From positions 11,108,689 through 11,172,688 of the forward strand of contig JAJEKV010000041.1 of the NCBI GenBank assembly GCA_021234155.1: a DNA stretch of 64,000 bases, given 5' to 3'. Positions 10,161 through 21,572 of the stretch are shown here, piece by piece (the first letter of the stretch is position 1; the number at the start of each line of letters is the position of its first letter). The notes under the pieces were generated by a model, which was not told the origin of the DNA, ran no database searches, and saw only the letters and a list, made by a program, of their open reading frames with translations. This DNA is from Isoetes taiwanensis. Lineage: Eukaryota; Streptophyta; Lycopodiopsida; Isoetales; Isoetaceae. Both the position numbers and the translations under genes were made by a program.

Positions 10161-11095
10161 ACAATAATGGCCCTTTAATTGTGGCTGGTGTTCATGTAGA
10201 TCAACAAATACCCCATGAAAAACAGGTTCTTCCAGCTGCAACACAAATAAGTGTTGAATTACCTCCAAGTGAAGCACTTCCAGCTCAGATCCTTCCTCTT
10301 GCCACTACACAGAATTTAAACACTAAACCTGTTCAGAAAAAGAACCTCATTGGAAAATTATATGTGACATCAGATTAAATAATCTAGGCTAGGTTAGAAA
10401 AGAAACGAAAAGACGAAGAGGCTGCTAGAGTAAGGCAGAGAAGCATGAAGAGAAAAAACGAATTCAGGCAGAGAAGAAGGAGGCCAAAGCAAGAGAGACA
10501 TTGTATTTCACAACTTTTATTTTTGGCCGTTTAATAGTTAGTTATTATCTTTCCTTTCTTGCCCCAAACATAAGGAAAAAAGAGGAATGTAGTTGAAAAT
10601 TCAGAAGATGAAGAGGTAATTGTCCTTGGAAAAGCACGAGATAGGGCCAAATATAGGAGAAGTTGTAAAAACAGAATTCCAGTTGTAGCTGATCCTGAAC
10701 TTGCAGATCCTGAACTTGAAAAGGTTGTAGAAGGAGAACAGGTTGCACAAGGATAGTTGCATTGTGCTGATTATTTCCAGGACAACCAAGTTTCAGATGA
10801 CATTGGCACTTGTTATGGCTGTAGCTTAGAAGACACTCACTTGTGCTCTTGGGATGATCATTGCAGAAATACGAAGGAAAGAGTCAATGCTGAAGAAGAA
10901 AAAAATGATGAGAATGAAGAATTTGGGAGTCCAGCTGAATATTGAATTGAGCCAGATGGATTTCGTGGTAGAGACATCCAAGAAAGTGAGCCAACCACCT
11001 TGAAGAAAATCAAAACTTTAAATGAGATGTATAGAGAAGAAGCTGAAAGGCATTTACGGAATATGGGGCTCTATGAGATTATGCAATTGTTAATC
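10160..11095 (+). pseudogene. Broken coding region of unknown family, charged with a Cys-rich patch
   Basis: I do not recognise this protein. Reading frame 2 is largely continuous from 10124 to about 11095 with isolated stops at 10376, 10754 and 10943, and a non-coding gap (about 10500-10580) that could be an intron. Segments in order: a Pro/Ala-rich stretch (LPPSEALPAQILPLATTQ), a Lys/Glu-rich coiled-coil-like stretch (EKKRKDEEAARV, then after a frame change KAEKHEEKKRIQAEKKEAK), an acidic-then-basic patch (ENSEDEEVIVLGKARDRAK), then CYGCSLEDTHLCSWDDHC and a final EPDGFRGRDIQESEP followed by YREEAERHLRNMGLYEI. The Cys/His spacing could bind metal. It may belong to an old DNA transposon or be a host pseudogene; there is no evidence to choose. 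Confidence 0.5.
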
Positions 11096-12060
11096 TTATT
11101 TTTCAGTTTTATAGCATTTGAAAGTTATGATCATGAATAAAAATATTGTCACGGATCTTTATGAAAGCAAGGTTTTTATGAAAGCAGGAAGTTCATACTT
11201 ATGTTTAACTTGTGATCAGTTTGTATATCTGTTTATTTCTGGTATGAGTTTTCTCTTGTTTCTTTTGAATGGAATGATGATTAAACAATTTTTGGGGTAG
11301 TGCTAGCCACAATTGTTGTCTGATCACTGTCATTAGTGCTACTACTTTTTTTGGTTGCCTAGCATGTGTGCAGGATGTGTGTAATGGCAACTAGCTGAGC
11401 TAGTCTAGGGGTTCAATTCCCTAGCATACTTTAGATAGATCACATTAGTTTTAGGATTTCATTATATTGCAGCTTTTGGTTAATGGCATATAGGAAATCA
11501 GAACCATTAAGCATGCTCATAATCAATCCAAGTAAGAACTTTAGTATGTCTCTCTAAAGTTTTTAATGATCCATTGCAAGTTTTGCTTGTATCTAAACAA
11601 AGTTATAAACCGCCCATTCGTGGCTCAACCCGATCCATTGAGGTGTGTGACATCATGAGGACAGGTGGGACGGTGCTCCATTGAGGACTCAATGTGATCC
11701 AGTAAAGGTATGTGATATCACCACGCAGGTTGGACAATGCTCCATTCAAGGATTCAAGGGAGCCATTTGAGGAATGTAGCTTCATTATCAAGAATGCACC
11801 ACAAAGGAGCTGGTATCACCAAGTTGGTGCATAGACCCCTTGTCATTCAAGTGGTTTTTTGCCATGCTAGGAAATTAAAGTTGCTTCAATTCATCTATAA
11901 TTGTTGTTTAATTCAAGTGCAATAGATTGGGACTTAAAAGTAGTTGATTTGAGAATTGTTTCTATCACTTTGTAGCAAAATTTGCTTAAGTGCACCATTG
12001 GTGGCAATGACATAGCAGAATGACAACAACCCGCCAAAAACCAAGTCGCTAAGCCAATCC
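11096..12060. other. Intergenic, with a tRNA-like B-box motif
   Basis: No coding region recognised. At about 11410-11422 GGGTTCAATTCCC resembles a pol III B box, preceded by AACTAGCTGAGCTAGTC, which is a weak A-box match. It could be a SINE relic, but the A-box spacing is poor. Around 11625-11740 a repeated phrase (ATTGAGGTGTGTGACATCA, then AGTAAAGGTATGTGATATCA) gives a rough 80-bp direct repeat. Confidence 0.35.
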
Positions 12061-12061
12061 T

Positions 12062-12995
12062 CGTCAAGCAAAGATGATATCCCAGACTTCTATTACAGAG
12101 GACAAAGGATGGAAGTTGTAAGGACCTTTAAGTATCTGGGAATCGATTTCTCTGCTAACATGCTATGGGATGACTGTGTAGAAAGAAGGGTCAGCGCGGG
12201 ATGGAAGGCCCTGTATGCAATGCAGAATAGCTGTCACAGAATAGATCTCTGCGATTGGGCACGCAAAGCACACTTGTTCCGAGCACTCGTGGAACTAGTA
12301 CTGCTGTATGGGGTAGAGGTCTGAAGGCCAGCGATTAGCAAGGGTACTTGGGATAAGATAGAGAGGGTGCAGAAGGCTTTCCTGACATACAACCTAGGCG
12401 TCAAGGACACGATGCCTTATCCAATTTTGCTGTATGAGACTAGCTTTTGGCCCCCGCAAAGATTCTCGCTATGCGTAGGGCACCTTGCGTATTTCCATAA
12501 GGTTGACGAAATGGATGCACAACGTCTTCCTCCCCGGGCTCTGTTATGGCACAAGGGCCACAACGTCTGAAGAGAGTATGGCAAGAGCATTGTAGGGGAT
12601 GGTTTGCACGATGGTCCATAGACTATCAACACATTGTGGATATGTCGGATATCGCAGAGCAGGAGCTGCATTTGAATGCGCGCTTGCGCCGCTTTGAATG
12701 CTTCACTCTTGCAAAGCCCAAAACAGCACTACCACACACAAAGTCAATCCGCCGCTTGAACACGGCCCCCACCAAGATTCAAGGCACACATTTCCAACAA
12801 GAAACGAAGAGCTATAGCTGCAATAAGGAGGGTCCCACCATCTCGCAATTGAGACAAAGCCGCTGGGTACGGATGGAGGGCGTGGAATCCCCAAGATGAG
12901 AGATTATGCCGCTCAAGCCACATGTAGATAGTAGAAGATGAACACCATGCTCTACAGAATGCCCAAAGATATGCACACATCCGAAAGCAGCTCAT
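12062..12995 (+). pseudogene. LINE (non-LTR) reverse transcriptase, C-terminal fragment
   Basis: This reads as the end of a non-LTR retrotransposon RT. From 12109: VVRTFKYLGIDFSA, then AGWKALYAMQNSCHRIDLCD, LFRALVELVLLYGVEV followed by a TGA where family members have Trp, then KIERVQKAFLTYNLGVKDT and PYPILLYET. A frame change near 12550 leads to LKRVWQEHCRGWFARW and IAEQELHLNARLRRFE. At 12938-12990 DEHHALQNAQRYAHIRKQL matches the usual '(E)DEKHFLLDCPAY..IR' tail. The catalytic RT core (YxDD) and endonuclease are absent, as expected of a 5'-truncated insertion. The fragment is inactive. Confidence 0.8.
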
Positions 12996-15900
12996 GCCAA
13001 TCTCGATGCTCGAGATAGCAATTCACCAACCGGCCGGCTTTGCCAATGGTGGCACGCCTTAAGGCCCTACATTCTCAAGCAAGTCTCCACCGCCGTGGAG
13101 TCCCTCACAAAGACATGGAATTTGAGCCCAAATAGGGCCTCTCAACGCCTACTACAAGGGTTTTTCCTCCCACACGGGGTTTTTTCATCCCAAAGGGTAG
13201 AGACACATTGTACGTGATTTCGTGGTTTTATTTTTGTGTTTGGAAACTTTCCGCTATATTGTAAAACCGCCTCATAGGCCAGCTTGGTCTCGTGGGACGC
13301 TAAAATATACTTCCTTCCTTTCTTCCTTCCTTAATAGATGCGGCGATAGAAGTATTTCCATACCGTATCAAACTTTTATTAAGGAATCCACGCTTAGTTC
13401 AGAAAAATAAGTTTTCGATGCTTGCAAATGCGGATATTTTCCTTCTTTTTGTGCTCCCCAGTAAATTCCCTTTTTTGCTGTTAATTTGACTCAAATTTGA
13501 TAAGAAGGATGAATCCAAGTGGTGGAAGCAACCATCCGCAAAAAGATTGAGGAGCCCACATTCTAAATCGTCTCGTGATCGGTCATAATAAGGTATTTCT
13601 CCACAACTTGTCCTTTAGTTCCAACTACAACTACGGGTTAGAATGAGAACCCGCACTATGTCATTCCTCTTGACGATGTAAAAGGTCAGATAACCGACTA
13701 TATCCGCGGGCATTCTAGTGTAGTTTGTCGATGCGAAAATCGAAATGTAAATTTGTGTATTTCTTAAAATTTATCTCCCAAAATAACATATTTCTTCACT
13801 TCAGGATTTCTAAGAGGGCTTTGCATGGATTAGAATTGTCAAATCTTCATAGCCTAGAGAGTAGGTAGTGGTGAGTGCTTAATTTATATTATGTTCATCG
13901 GTCTAGTGCCTTTGCTTATGGTTTTAGGTAGTCTCAAGATTTCAGCCTCCTTTAAAGGACTGTAGTACTTTATGAAAAAGGAAAAGTTTGCAATGCCACT
14001 TTTATAAAAAGAAATTGCCGCCATAATCCGCTTTGTTCCCACCCGTGATTTATGTAGCTTTCATAGTATGCTTCCATCTTCTCCTTACATTACAAGTTCT
14101 CTTTTGTTGGTGAATATCGATTCCAATTAGCTTCAAATGCATAAAATGTAAGATAATATGCCTCCCCCTCAGACAATCGCCATTTCTTTTGCAAAAGTGG
14201 CTGCCCTCACCTTGCAGAGATCCTCCTTACTTGCTACACAATTGAAGAGGGGAGAGGTCCTCCCTGCATCGAGAAACTAGTCCCTCCTGAGATGGTTTCC
14301 ATGTCAAGAACATGTAAGCGCTAAGAGTGTCTTGAAACCGAACCAAAAGATGGCAAGGACGATCAAGTCTTGCCACTCCCACCCTAGTAGCGGAGACAAC
14401 TCCACCAGCCTTCACACGCATGACATTAGTGAAAAATGCAAAGCAAAGATCTATATCGAAAGGGCATCATCTTCTCCTCAAACCCCTATAATACGCAAGT
14501 TCAGTTTCTACTAATAGAAGATAATCGAGGCAGCCGCCCCCCCGTCGCTAGCTCGGCATCACGACTCGGGTCCCCTTTGGGATTGTGGAGATGTCCGCAG
14601 ACCCACCTCAACATGTTCCCTTTTCAATATCCAGACCTCTCGCTTCAACACAATGTTTCTTCTCTCTGTATGCGATTGTCATGATTTTAATTCCATTATC
14701 AAATTTTAGTTCAATGAAAGAGATTATTTGTTTCAATAGTCCATACATATTTCTAGAGGGCAATCCACGGTGCGACAACACCTTGTTTTTTCATCGTTTC
14801 CTTATCACCCAATTTTTGCACTTGCTTATTCCTCTTTCTTCCGTAGTCTTCTTGCAGGACCCAAGAATGAGTTTAAGTTGTTGCAAATGGAATGGGAATA
14901 AATTTGCACCTAAATTCTCCATTAAGAATATAGATTTGTTTGCATGGAAGCGAAATAAAAAAACAAATTGTTTGATTTATCAAGAAGGCATGCAACATAG
15001 GCATTAAAACAACGCCCTACAACAAATTTCACCCCTAGGAGAAATATCCTCCATGTCTATTAATGGTAGGCCATTCCCCCAAGGCTAGAGGTACAATTCC
15101 ATATATTCAGGAACATTACTATTTTTGGGATGCAATGAAGTACCGAGGCGTCTCCTATAAATGTCAAATGCACCATCATGTTAAATTTCAAACAAAAAAA
15201 ATAAATAATAGACGCATTTGAAGTTTGTGATAACAAAAAACATATATTCCATCTTCATTCTTTTTGTAGTGCTTCAAGGCTAAACTTTACAATGTTGCAA
15301 GTATATTGATGAGCTCACATATTACCTAGGCACATACCTTCTATGCTTAATGGGCTGGCCATCAAGTTTCCTTTCGAGATTTTTCATATTTCTATTTAAA
15401 GTAAGTAACCCATGTCAAAATGTCTTATACCAAGCAAAGTACCAAAGATTGCAAGGATGCCACCAAAGATTCCGCCCACTTTTTTAGGGCGCTTAGAATA
15501 AGGAATCCCTTTGTATATATGACTATCAGTAAAAGAACTAAATAGCCAATTGTATGATGATATAAGCTCCCTATAATTATATTTATGGTCTTTGCTGAGT
15601 CTCAAAGGGAATGAGAGTTAATTGCTTCAATAGCAATTTAAATTTCACAAGTCAAGATATGAATACTCTTATATCAAGATGTGTAAGGCAGAGGTTTACA
15701 AACACAGAAGCGCTTACCTCAAGTGAGGCTAGAACGAAGATAGCAATGTCGGCCACAAGCATCAAGGTCTTTTTCAGAAGAAAAAATGACGTATATTGAA
15801 AATTTAGATCCTTATGAGGATGAAGGGTTTCTACTTAAAGAATTTCCAATGCTTAAAGAGGAATCATTAAGGATGTTGGTGCTTTGCACATTATTCTTGA

Positions 15901-16114
15901 GTTCAGATTGCTTGAGCTGGACTTTCTCTTGCAGATATAGACTCAATGATGAGCATGGAGCTAGATGAATATGAAAGTGAATTTGAGTAAAATTGCACCT
16001 TGGCAAAGTTGCAAGTTGACAAGAATCTCCCAAAAAAGCACTTTGAAATCCATGTCTCTCTTCTAGGGATGCACTTTCTCAATCCTTTTCAATGCAAGAT
16101 AGGAGGCAATTCAG
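12996..16114. other. Intergenic stretch, nothing assignable
   Basis: 13090-13270 continues in the LINE direction and may be its trailing sequence (SLTKTWNLSPNRASQ is open). The rest holds only short ORFs with no family resemblance: 14690-15007 plus, and 15396-15605 minus with a Gly-rich hydrophobic stretch GGIFGGILAIFGTLLGI. A GC-rich spot lies at 14530-14580. No RNA gene or transposon end seen. Confidence 0.35.
13309..13332 (+). repeat. TTCC microsatellite
   Basis: TTCCTTCCTTTCTTCCTTCC, an imperfect pyrimidine repeat. Confidence 0.8.
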
Positions 16115-16697
16115 AAGGGAGACATTTTCCTACCCTTTTTGTGATCCCCGCCTTTTTTATACATCAGTGGCATAGCGCTATGGTCTATCCCAATCGTATT
16201 CATTTCCCTCATGGACCTCCCTCCAAATTTTTTTTATGCTTATTCGCACTCATCGTGCCCAACACCCCATGCACCAAGCTGAATTTGTCCATCCTATGGC
16301 TCCCTATATGTCCAAATACAACACTAGTGCTAATATGCTTAGAAATGATTGGTTGCAATCAGATTTGTAATCAAATACCCTATGATTTTCAATGATTGTC
16401 AATCTTGTCGATACAACAAAATCTTTTGAGTCGTCCTCTAACTAACACCCCTAATACCTCTACATGCTTCAAAAAGGGAGACATTTTCCTACTCTATTTT
16501 TGTGATCCTCCTCCTTTATACATCAATGGCATAGCACCATGATCTATCCCACCGTATTCACCACCCCCACCCTCCAAAAATCATTTTTATGCTTATTTGC
16601 ACTCGTCGCACCTAACACCCCATGCAGCCATCGGATTTGTCCATCCTACGGCTCTCGATTTCCAAAGACGTGACCAATGCGAATATGCTTAGTAATA
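16115..16697 (+). repeat. Diverged direct repeat, two copies of about 225 bp
   Basis: Copy 1 (16115-16342) and copy 2 (16474-16697) share AAGGGAGACATTTTCCTAC, TACATCAGTGGCATAGC, GCTTATTCGCACTCATCG, CAACACCCCATGCA and ATATGCTTAG, in the same order with an offset of about 359 bp. Many substitutions and small indels separate them, so the duplication is old. No coding content. Confidence 0.8.
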
Positions 16698-17689
16698 GTG
16701 GTGTACTAGTATGGGTCCCATGGCCCTTAGGTCTTCATGGACATAAAAAAAAGTATCCTATTATACTCTTGTTCATATATTTGCAAGCTACAAGAATTTC
16801 TCGTGGACCCAAAAGTGCTCTACCCAAGGCATGTTGTCATGAAAGGGTAAGGGGTGAAATATACACCTATGCACCCAAAATCAAATGTCATGGCTATAAT
16901 ATTTACAAGAGAGGTACAATAATGAGGGTTGATAAATTAGCAACGAATGCATATGTATATACACAGTGGGAATGCGCTAGAAATGACTCAATTGTAATTT
17001 GTAGTAATATAGAATGAACTCTTACATCCATGAAGACTAATGGGCCATGGGAGAAATGGCCATCCATAAAGTTCCTTTGAGTTTTTGTGCTAAGCAATGT
17101 TATACCAAGTGATTTTTTTATGTTTTTGGTGATATTCGTATAGGGCGTCCATTGGTAGTCTCGGGTCGTTAGATGTCGCTTTTGGGCAATGTTGGCCGTT
17201 GTTAGGTGTGACTCGTTTTTTGGAAACTTTCAATTAACTATTAGTTAGAAATATAGAATTGTTGCAAAGGTTGTGTATGTGGATTGGCGATTCGAGGGAT
17301 CCTCGTGATACCGCTGGATGCCCCTGCACGGATATCACCAAAACAACTAGAGAGGATTTTATTCAATGGTTTAGTTTCCTAATATGTGGGATGCCATGTA
17401 CAATGATTTAATGTGCAAGATTAATACGCTATAATAAATATCTATATACAAGTCACGCATCGATCTTATGATGCATGTTCTAATTTAGCAGTTCTTATAG
17501 TGCAAAGGGAGTAGGTGAGTAACAAGGTTTTTAATGCTACAATTTGCTTACATGCTACAAAAATTTTTCTAGGTTTTTTAAGATTTTATGGACATTCTCC
17601 TACATTCCCTTAGATTTCATGAGATTCTCTTAGATTCCATGAAGATTTTCCTAAATTCTCCAACAGGGATTCCGCATCGATCCTACAGT
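16698..17689. other. Intergenic stretch, nothing assignable
   Basis: No gene, RNA or transposon end recognised. The right end (17575-17660) has short degenerate repeats of a TTAGATTTCATGAGATTC type leading into the satellite-like block. Confidence 0.35.
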
Positions 17690-18832
17690 TTCTAACATTT
17701 GGACTGAGCTTGCAAAGTTTCAAAGCTTTCTATTTTTAGACTGAGGTGCCTACCTCTAAGCATCTAGAACATCCCAAAACATTATATTTTGATTGTTTGT
17801 AAAATTTCAAAGACTTTCTATTTTTGGACTAAGTTGTTGACTCATAACCTAGAACATTCTAGAACTATCTAGAATATCCTATTTTGAGTTCTTGCAATTT
17901 TTCAGAAAAACTTCTTATTTTTAAATTAGGGCGCTTATCCATGAGCATCTAGAACATTCTAGAACTATCTAAAACATCCTATTTTGACTTTTGCAAGTTC
18001 AATAAAAGTTTCTATTTTAGACTAATTTACTATTCCCGGCATTAGACTGAGGTGAATACCCATGAGCATCTAGAACATCCCAAAATATTCTATTTTGGTT
18101 GTTTGTAAAATTTCAAAAGCTTTCTATTTTTGAACTGAACTGCTTGCTCGTGAGCATCTAAGTATCTAGAACATTCTACTTTGCCTTTTTTGCATTCTTT
18201 TCAAAAACCTTCTATTTTTTTTTTACCGAGGTTACATTTTAGAACTATCTACGACATCCTATTTTGAGTTCTTGCAATTTTTCAAAAAGACTTTCTATTT
18301 TTAAAGTGGGGTGCTTATCCATGAGCATCTAAAACATTCTAGAACATTTTCGAACTATCTAGAACATCTTATTTTGAATCTTTGCAAGTTTCAATAAAAC
18401 TTTCTATTTTTATACTAATTTACTATTCTTGGCAACTTCTATTTTAGAATAGGATGCTTGTCCATGCTTGTTGACCAATTAAAGCTCATTCTAGAACTTT
18501 CTAGAACATTCTAGAAGTTTTCTAGCACTAACTAGAATGTTCCAGAAATTTATAGGGCATTTTAGAAGGTTCAAGCTATTCTAGATGTTCTAGAGCCATC
18601 TAGAAGGTCTTGAACATTCTATAATGTTCTAGAAGACCTCTAGATTTTCTAGAACATTCCACAATTTTTTGGAACATCCTAGAACTTTCTAGAGCATTCT
18701 AGCCAAAACCGTAATATCTATATTTATAGGATAGCCTCCTTACATACTGGTAAAGGAGGCTCTTTTTTGCATCTACGCATGTGGGATATTTGTACATGCC
18801 CTAGATTCTAGAACAATTTTGAACATTCTAGA
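17690..18832 (+). repeat. Satellite-like block rich in TTCTAGAA palindromes
   Basis: Monomers of about 95-105 bp share a GAGCATCTAGAACATTC box, then CTATCTAGAACATCCTATTTTG, then TTTGCAAGTTTCAA and CTTTCTATTTTTAGACT. A higher-order period is visible: GCATCTAGAACATCCCAAAA starts at 17760 and again at 18066 (306 bp). ATTTTGAGTTCTTGCAATTT starts at 17881 and 18261 (380 bp, one unit longer). From 18466 to 18710 the order breaks down into a dense run of CTAGAA/TTCTAGAA words. At 18489-18516 three TTCTAGAA palindromes are spaced by two bases each. There is no coding potential; transcription and function are unknown. Confidence 0.85.
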
Positions 18833-18890
18833 AACATTAGGTTCAAATACCTTAAGTAAATACGAAACATTATTTTTTTTAATGAATCAA

Positions 18891-18960
18891 TGCCTGATAT
18901 AATGGTTAGAATGGGGGGCTTGGGGAGCAATGACCAGGGTTCAGTTCCTCCAAACAATAT
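18891..18960 (+). mobile_element. tRNA-derived SINE head
   Basis: GCCTGATATAATGGTTAGAATG holds an A-box-like TGGTTAGAATGG (18903-18914), and GGTTCAGTTCC (18938-18948) is a B box, at tRNA-like spacing. The text between (GGGCTTGGGGAGCAATGACC) resembles plant SINE heads. Without a second copy or a clear tail and target duplication, the 3' end cannot be set. A decayed tRNA pseudogene is the alternative. Confidence 0.6.
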
Positions 18961-19991
18961 AAAATTCTTTAAAAGCCTCTTTTAAGGCCCGAGCATGCAA
19001 TGTGGACCGTGAGGATCTTGATCCGATTAAGGGTCGAGATCGCCATGTGGCATAAATCTAAGTCATGAGTTGTAGGATCTCTGGATCAACAATCGATCAT
19101 GCCACGCGGCTAATCTCGAACCGCACGACCGTCTTGGCATGAGGACGGCTTCCAATGGTCGATCCCAAATTGTATAAGTAGATGCGAAACCGATGTAAAT
19201 ACATATATAGTGATAATGTAGGTGTACATGGGTCCAAAATTTTTTGGCCCCTTCTGAGCATATGGATGGTTCTTCTAAGCAAAAGTCCTCTTCATCCCTA
19301 TTTTCCCTCTGCTTTTACCATAGAGCCTTAGGCCCTTTTCCACGATTGTGAATAAAATATGATTGTTCCAATGCAATAAGACAAAGATATAAGACTCCAT
19401 GTCATCTCCACGCCATGTCTCGATAAAAGACTTTTTCCACTAATATTTATGCGACATGTCCTTAATATATAAGACAACTCTTATATTTTCTCGCTTCCAA
19501 TCGTGACCGTATCAAAAACGAAGAACAACAAAAATGCTAAGATCTCTCAGAGAAGAACAAAGAAGAACACTAAGATCTCTCGGGAGAAATCGTACAAAAC
19601 CCGATGTGAATCTGAGGAAAATGGAAGAATGGACTTCGGATTGAAGAACATTGATTGTAGAAAGAAAATCCGCAATTTTCGAATCGCAATTTGAGAATCG
19701 CTCATTCTCGCAAAATCTTCGTAGCCCCGAAGTTCAAATCTCGATACACAAAGATTCAAAGTCCGCAGAACCACCCATTCTCGCACACAAAGAATCGCAA
19801 TTTCCGTAACTGTGGACAGCTCTAATCTTTGGAATTTTAAGGGTATCTTCTAATTTTGTGACTGCAAAACAGCCTACTTTTTCCTCGCCTAGATCATCTT
19901 CCTCGCCATCAAGATTACTTCAAGTTAGAAGGATCAGCATCGTCATCTTCAAAAGAAGGAGAAGAGGGCTCTACATTTGAGCCAGATCAAT
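18961..19991. other. Unassigned stretch, possibly an LTR-like flank
   Basis: GTATAAGTAGATGCG at 19172 looks like a TATA box, and 60-80 bp later comes TTTTTTGGCCCCTTCTGAGC, the kind of join seen at LTR/PBS borders, but the putative PBS matches no tRNA I can name. Basic, Lys-rich short ORFs follow at 19503. No repeated LTR copy is present. Confidence 0.25.
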
Positions 19992-20309
19992 ATGAAACAA
20001 AATAATACTTACAAACTTGCATCTAAAAGATGCATCTCCACCGTGATCCCAGACGCTGTCTCCCTCGCTTCATCCCTATGGCCGCATCCTTCTGACGTTG
20101 GTATACTCGACCACATTGCTCAACAAATCTTTCCCAACATTCTTTGCCTACTTTCAATGGACGACAATCTTTTCCAGCCCGTACCTTTCTTTGCAAGTTA
20201 TCCCTATATTATGATCAATCTCAAGTATCAATTGCAAAGGGTATCCACTCAGTGGCTAAATGAAGAATACCCATCACCTGAAGAAGTTCTGTCCAAATTT
20301 CTACGGTAA
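19992..20309 (+). CDS. Unrecognised ORF, about 105 aa
   Basis: An open frame from an ATG at 19992 (MKQNNTYKLASKRC) to a stop at 20309. It contains VSLASSLWPHPSDVGILDHI, a hydrophobic PNILCLLS stretch and SYPYIMINLKYQL, and ends NEEYPSPEEVLSKFLR. I recognise no domain. The frame upstream is Ser/Glu-rich and open for some distance, so it may be the tail of a longer broken gene or the gag-like ORF of an unclassified retroelement. A Lys/Arg-rich open stretch at 20583-20783 could be a later part. Codon content is not distinctive. Confidence 0.25.
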   Translation: MKQNNTYKLASKRCISTVIPDAVSLASSLWPHPSDVGILDHIAQQIFPNILCLLSMDDNLFQPVPFFASYPYIMINLKYQLQRVSTQWLNEEYPSPEEVLSKFLR

Positions 20310-21330
20310 GAATCAGATCCATCAAAGTAATCTCTCAGAATGGTAATCTCTATAACCTGGCCATCGAGGGATCGTTCCATTTTTTTCTTGACAGGACAAT
20401 TGGGATGAGTACTTCGTTCCTGAAAAAACTCCTTTCAGTTTTGTTGATCCCATCAAGACAAGGCAGATCTCCCAAAATTCCAAGCTCACCGAAAATCCAG
20501 ATCGACTTCAAGTTCGAATACCCGTGATCGAAATCCGATGAATATCGCTCCACTTCTTGGCCCACACTAAAAATTCTTTTTTTTGAGACATCCTTCATCC
20601 AAGGGCAAATGTAAGAATCTCATTGGTCGCATTTTGCAACAAGAATTGTGGCGGGGTTTCCAAAAGAAAATGCAACATCAAAACCGCATTTTAATGCAAT
20701 TGAGACATGTCCCAAAAGTATCCGTGGAAAAGCCACCAGGTCTTATTTTCTTAGGTGGACCAATCAAACTCCAAGAAATTTAGAACAAGGTTGCCATGGA
20801 AAAGGGCCTTTAGTCTTTGCCCAAGGCCACATACATAATAAAAAGGTTACCATTGTTGCCGCCTAAGATTCATCGACAAGTCTTATTGCTTTATCAAAAA
20901 TACAACCTTCAAGACAAAAGAAGAAAAAGAGAGGAAGAGGAAAAGTTTTAAGGCTACGAAATAAAGAAAGAATTCGGAAAGGAAAAAAAATCGACAAATG
21001 GAAGAAGAGATATTTTGGGTTTTTTTTCTAATTTTCGTGACCGTACATGCAAAAATTGAAAGATCATGAAATTGAGGCATGAAATCAATTTAGCCTACAT
21101 GGTTGTCACATGGATAGTCTAGAATTGTATCAAATGTTGTAGAGGATTAGGCAAGCCTGGTAAGGAAAGGGAAAAAATTTAAAAAATAAAAATAAAAAGT
21201 TGCGTGATCAATAAAATGCGTTCTTGGAAAAAAAAATAAAAAAAAAAAACACATTACAATGCACATTGTTATGCCGCTACATGACACGCAATTCTATCAA
21301 AATATAAATATAAGCTATATTGCGACAGTG
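20310..21330. other. Unassigned stretch
   Basis: 20583-20880 is open in parts and basic (GKCKNLIGRILQQELWRGF, then PKIHRQVLLLYQKYNLQDKR) but matches no family I know. 21170-21250 is an A-rich run. No other structure seen. Confidence 0.3.
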
Positions 21331-21572
21331 TCGGGCACACATCTACTATCACAAGTACTTTATGGTGACAATCGCAAAGTGGCAAAGAAGTTCGCTCAAT
21401 ATTGAATTGAATATACGTAAGTTCTAAAGGAGAACATGCATCTAAAATGTCTGGCACACGTTTACTAATACAAATACATTATGGCAGTGGCCGCAGAGTG
21501 GATAAAAATTTCTCTCAAATTTTATTGAGTTGAATACATATGACTTCTAGAGGAGAACATGTATCTATATCA
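21331..21572 (+). repeat. Tandem duplication, 119-bp unit
   Basis: Unit 1 (21331-21449) and unit 2 (21450-21572) both run from TC(G/T)GGCACAC through TACTAATACAAGTACATTATGG-like and GTGGCAAAGAAGTTC-like text to GAGAACATGCATCT. Substitutions separate the copies by roughly a fifth of positions. Non-coding. Confidence 0.8.

Noticed and set aside
12744-12995. Minus-strand ORFs opposite the LINE
   Set aside because: They are antisense shadows of the plus-strand LINE tail, which has clear motifs.
17690-18832. CRISPR-like array of regularly spaced short repeats
   Set aside because: Plant DNA; spacing is irregular, the repeats diverge, and the spacers are themselves repeats.
18891-18960. Functional tRNA gene
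   Set aside because: A and B boxes are present, but no cloverleaf acceptor stem pairs and the anticodon arm is not formed.
19503-20880. Possible endogenous pararetrovirus or other virus-derived segment
   Set aside because: A Ser/Glu-rich acidic stretch and basic ORFs are suggestive, but no movement, coat, protease or RT motif is readable.
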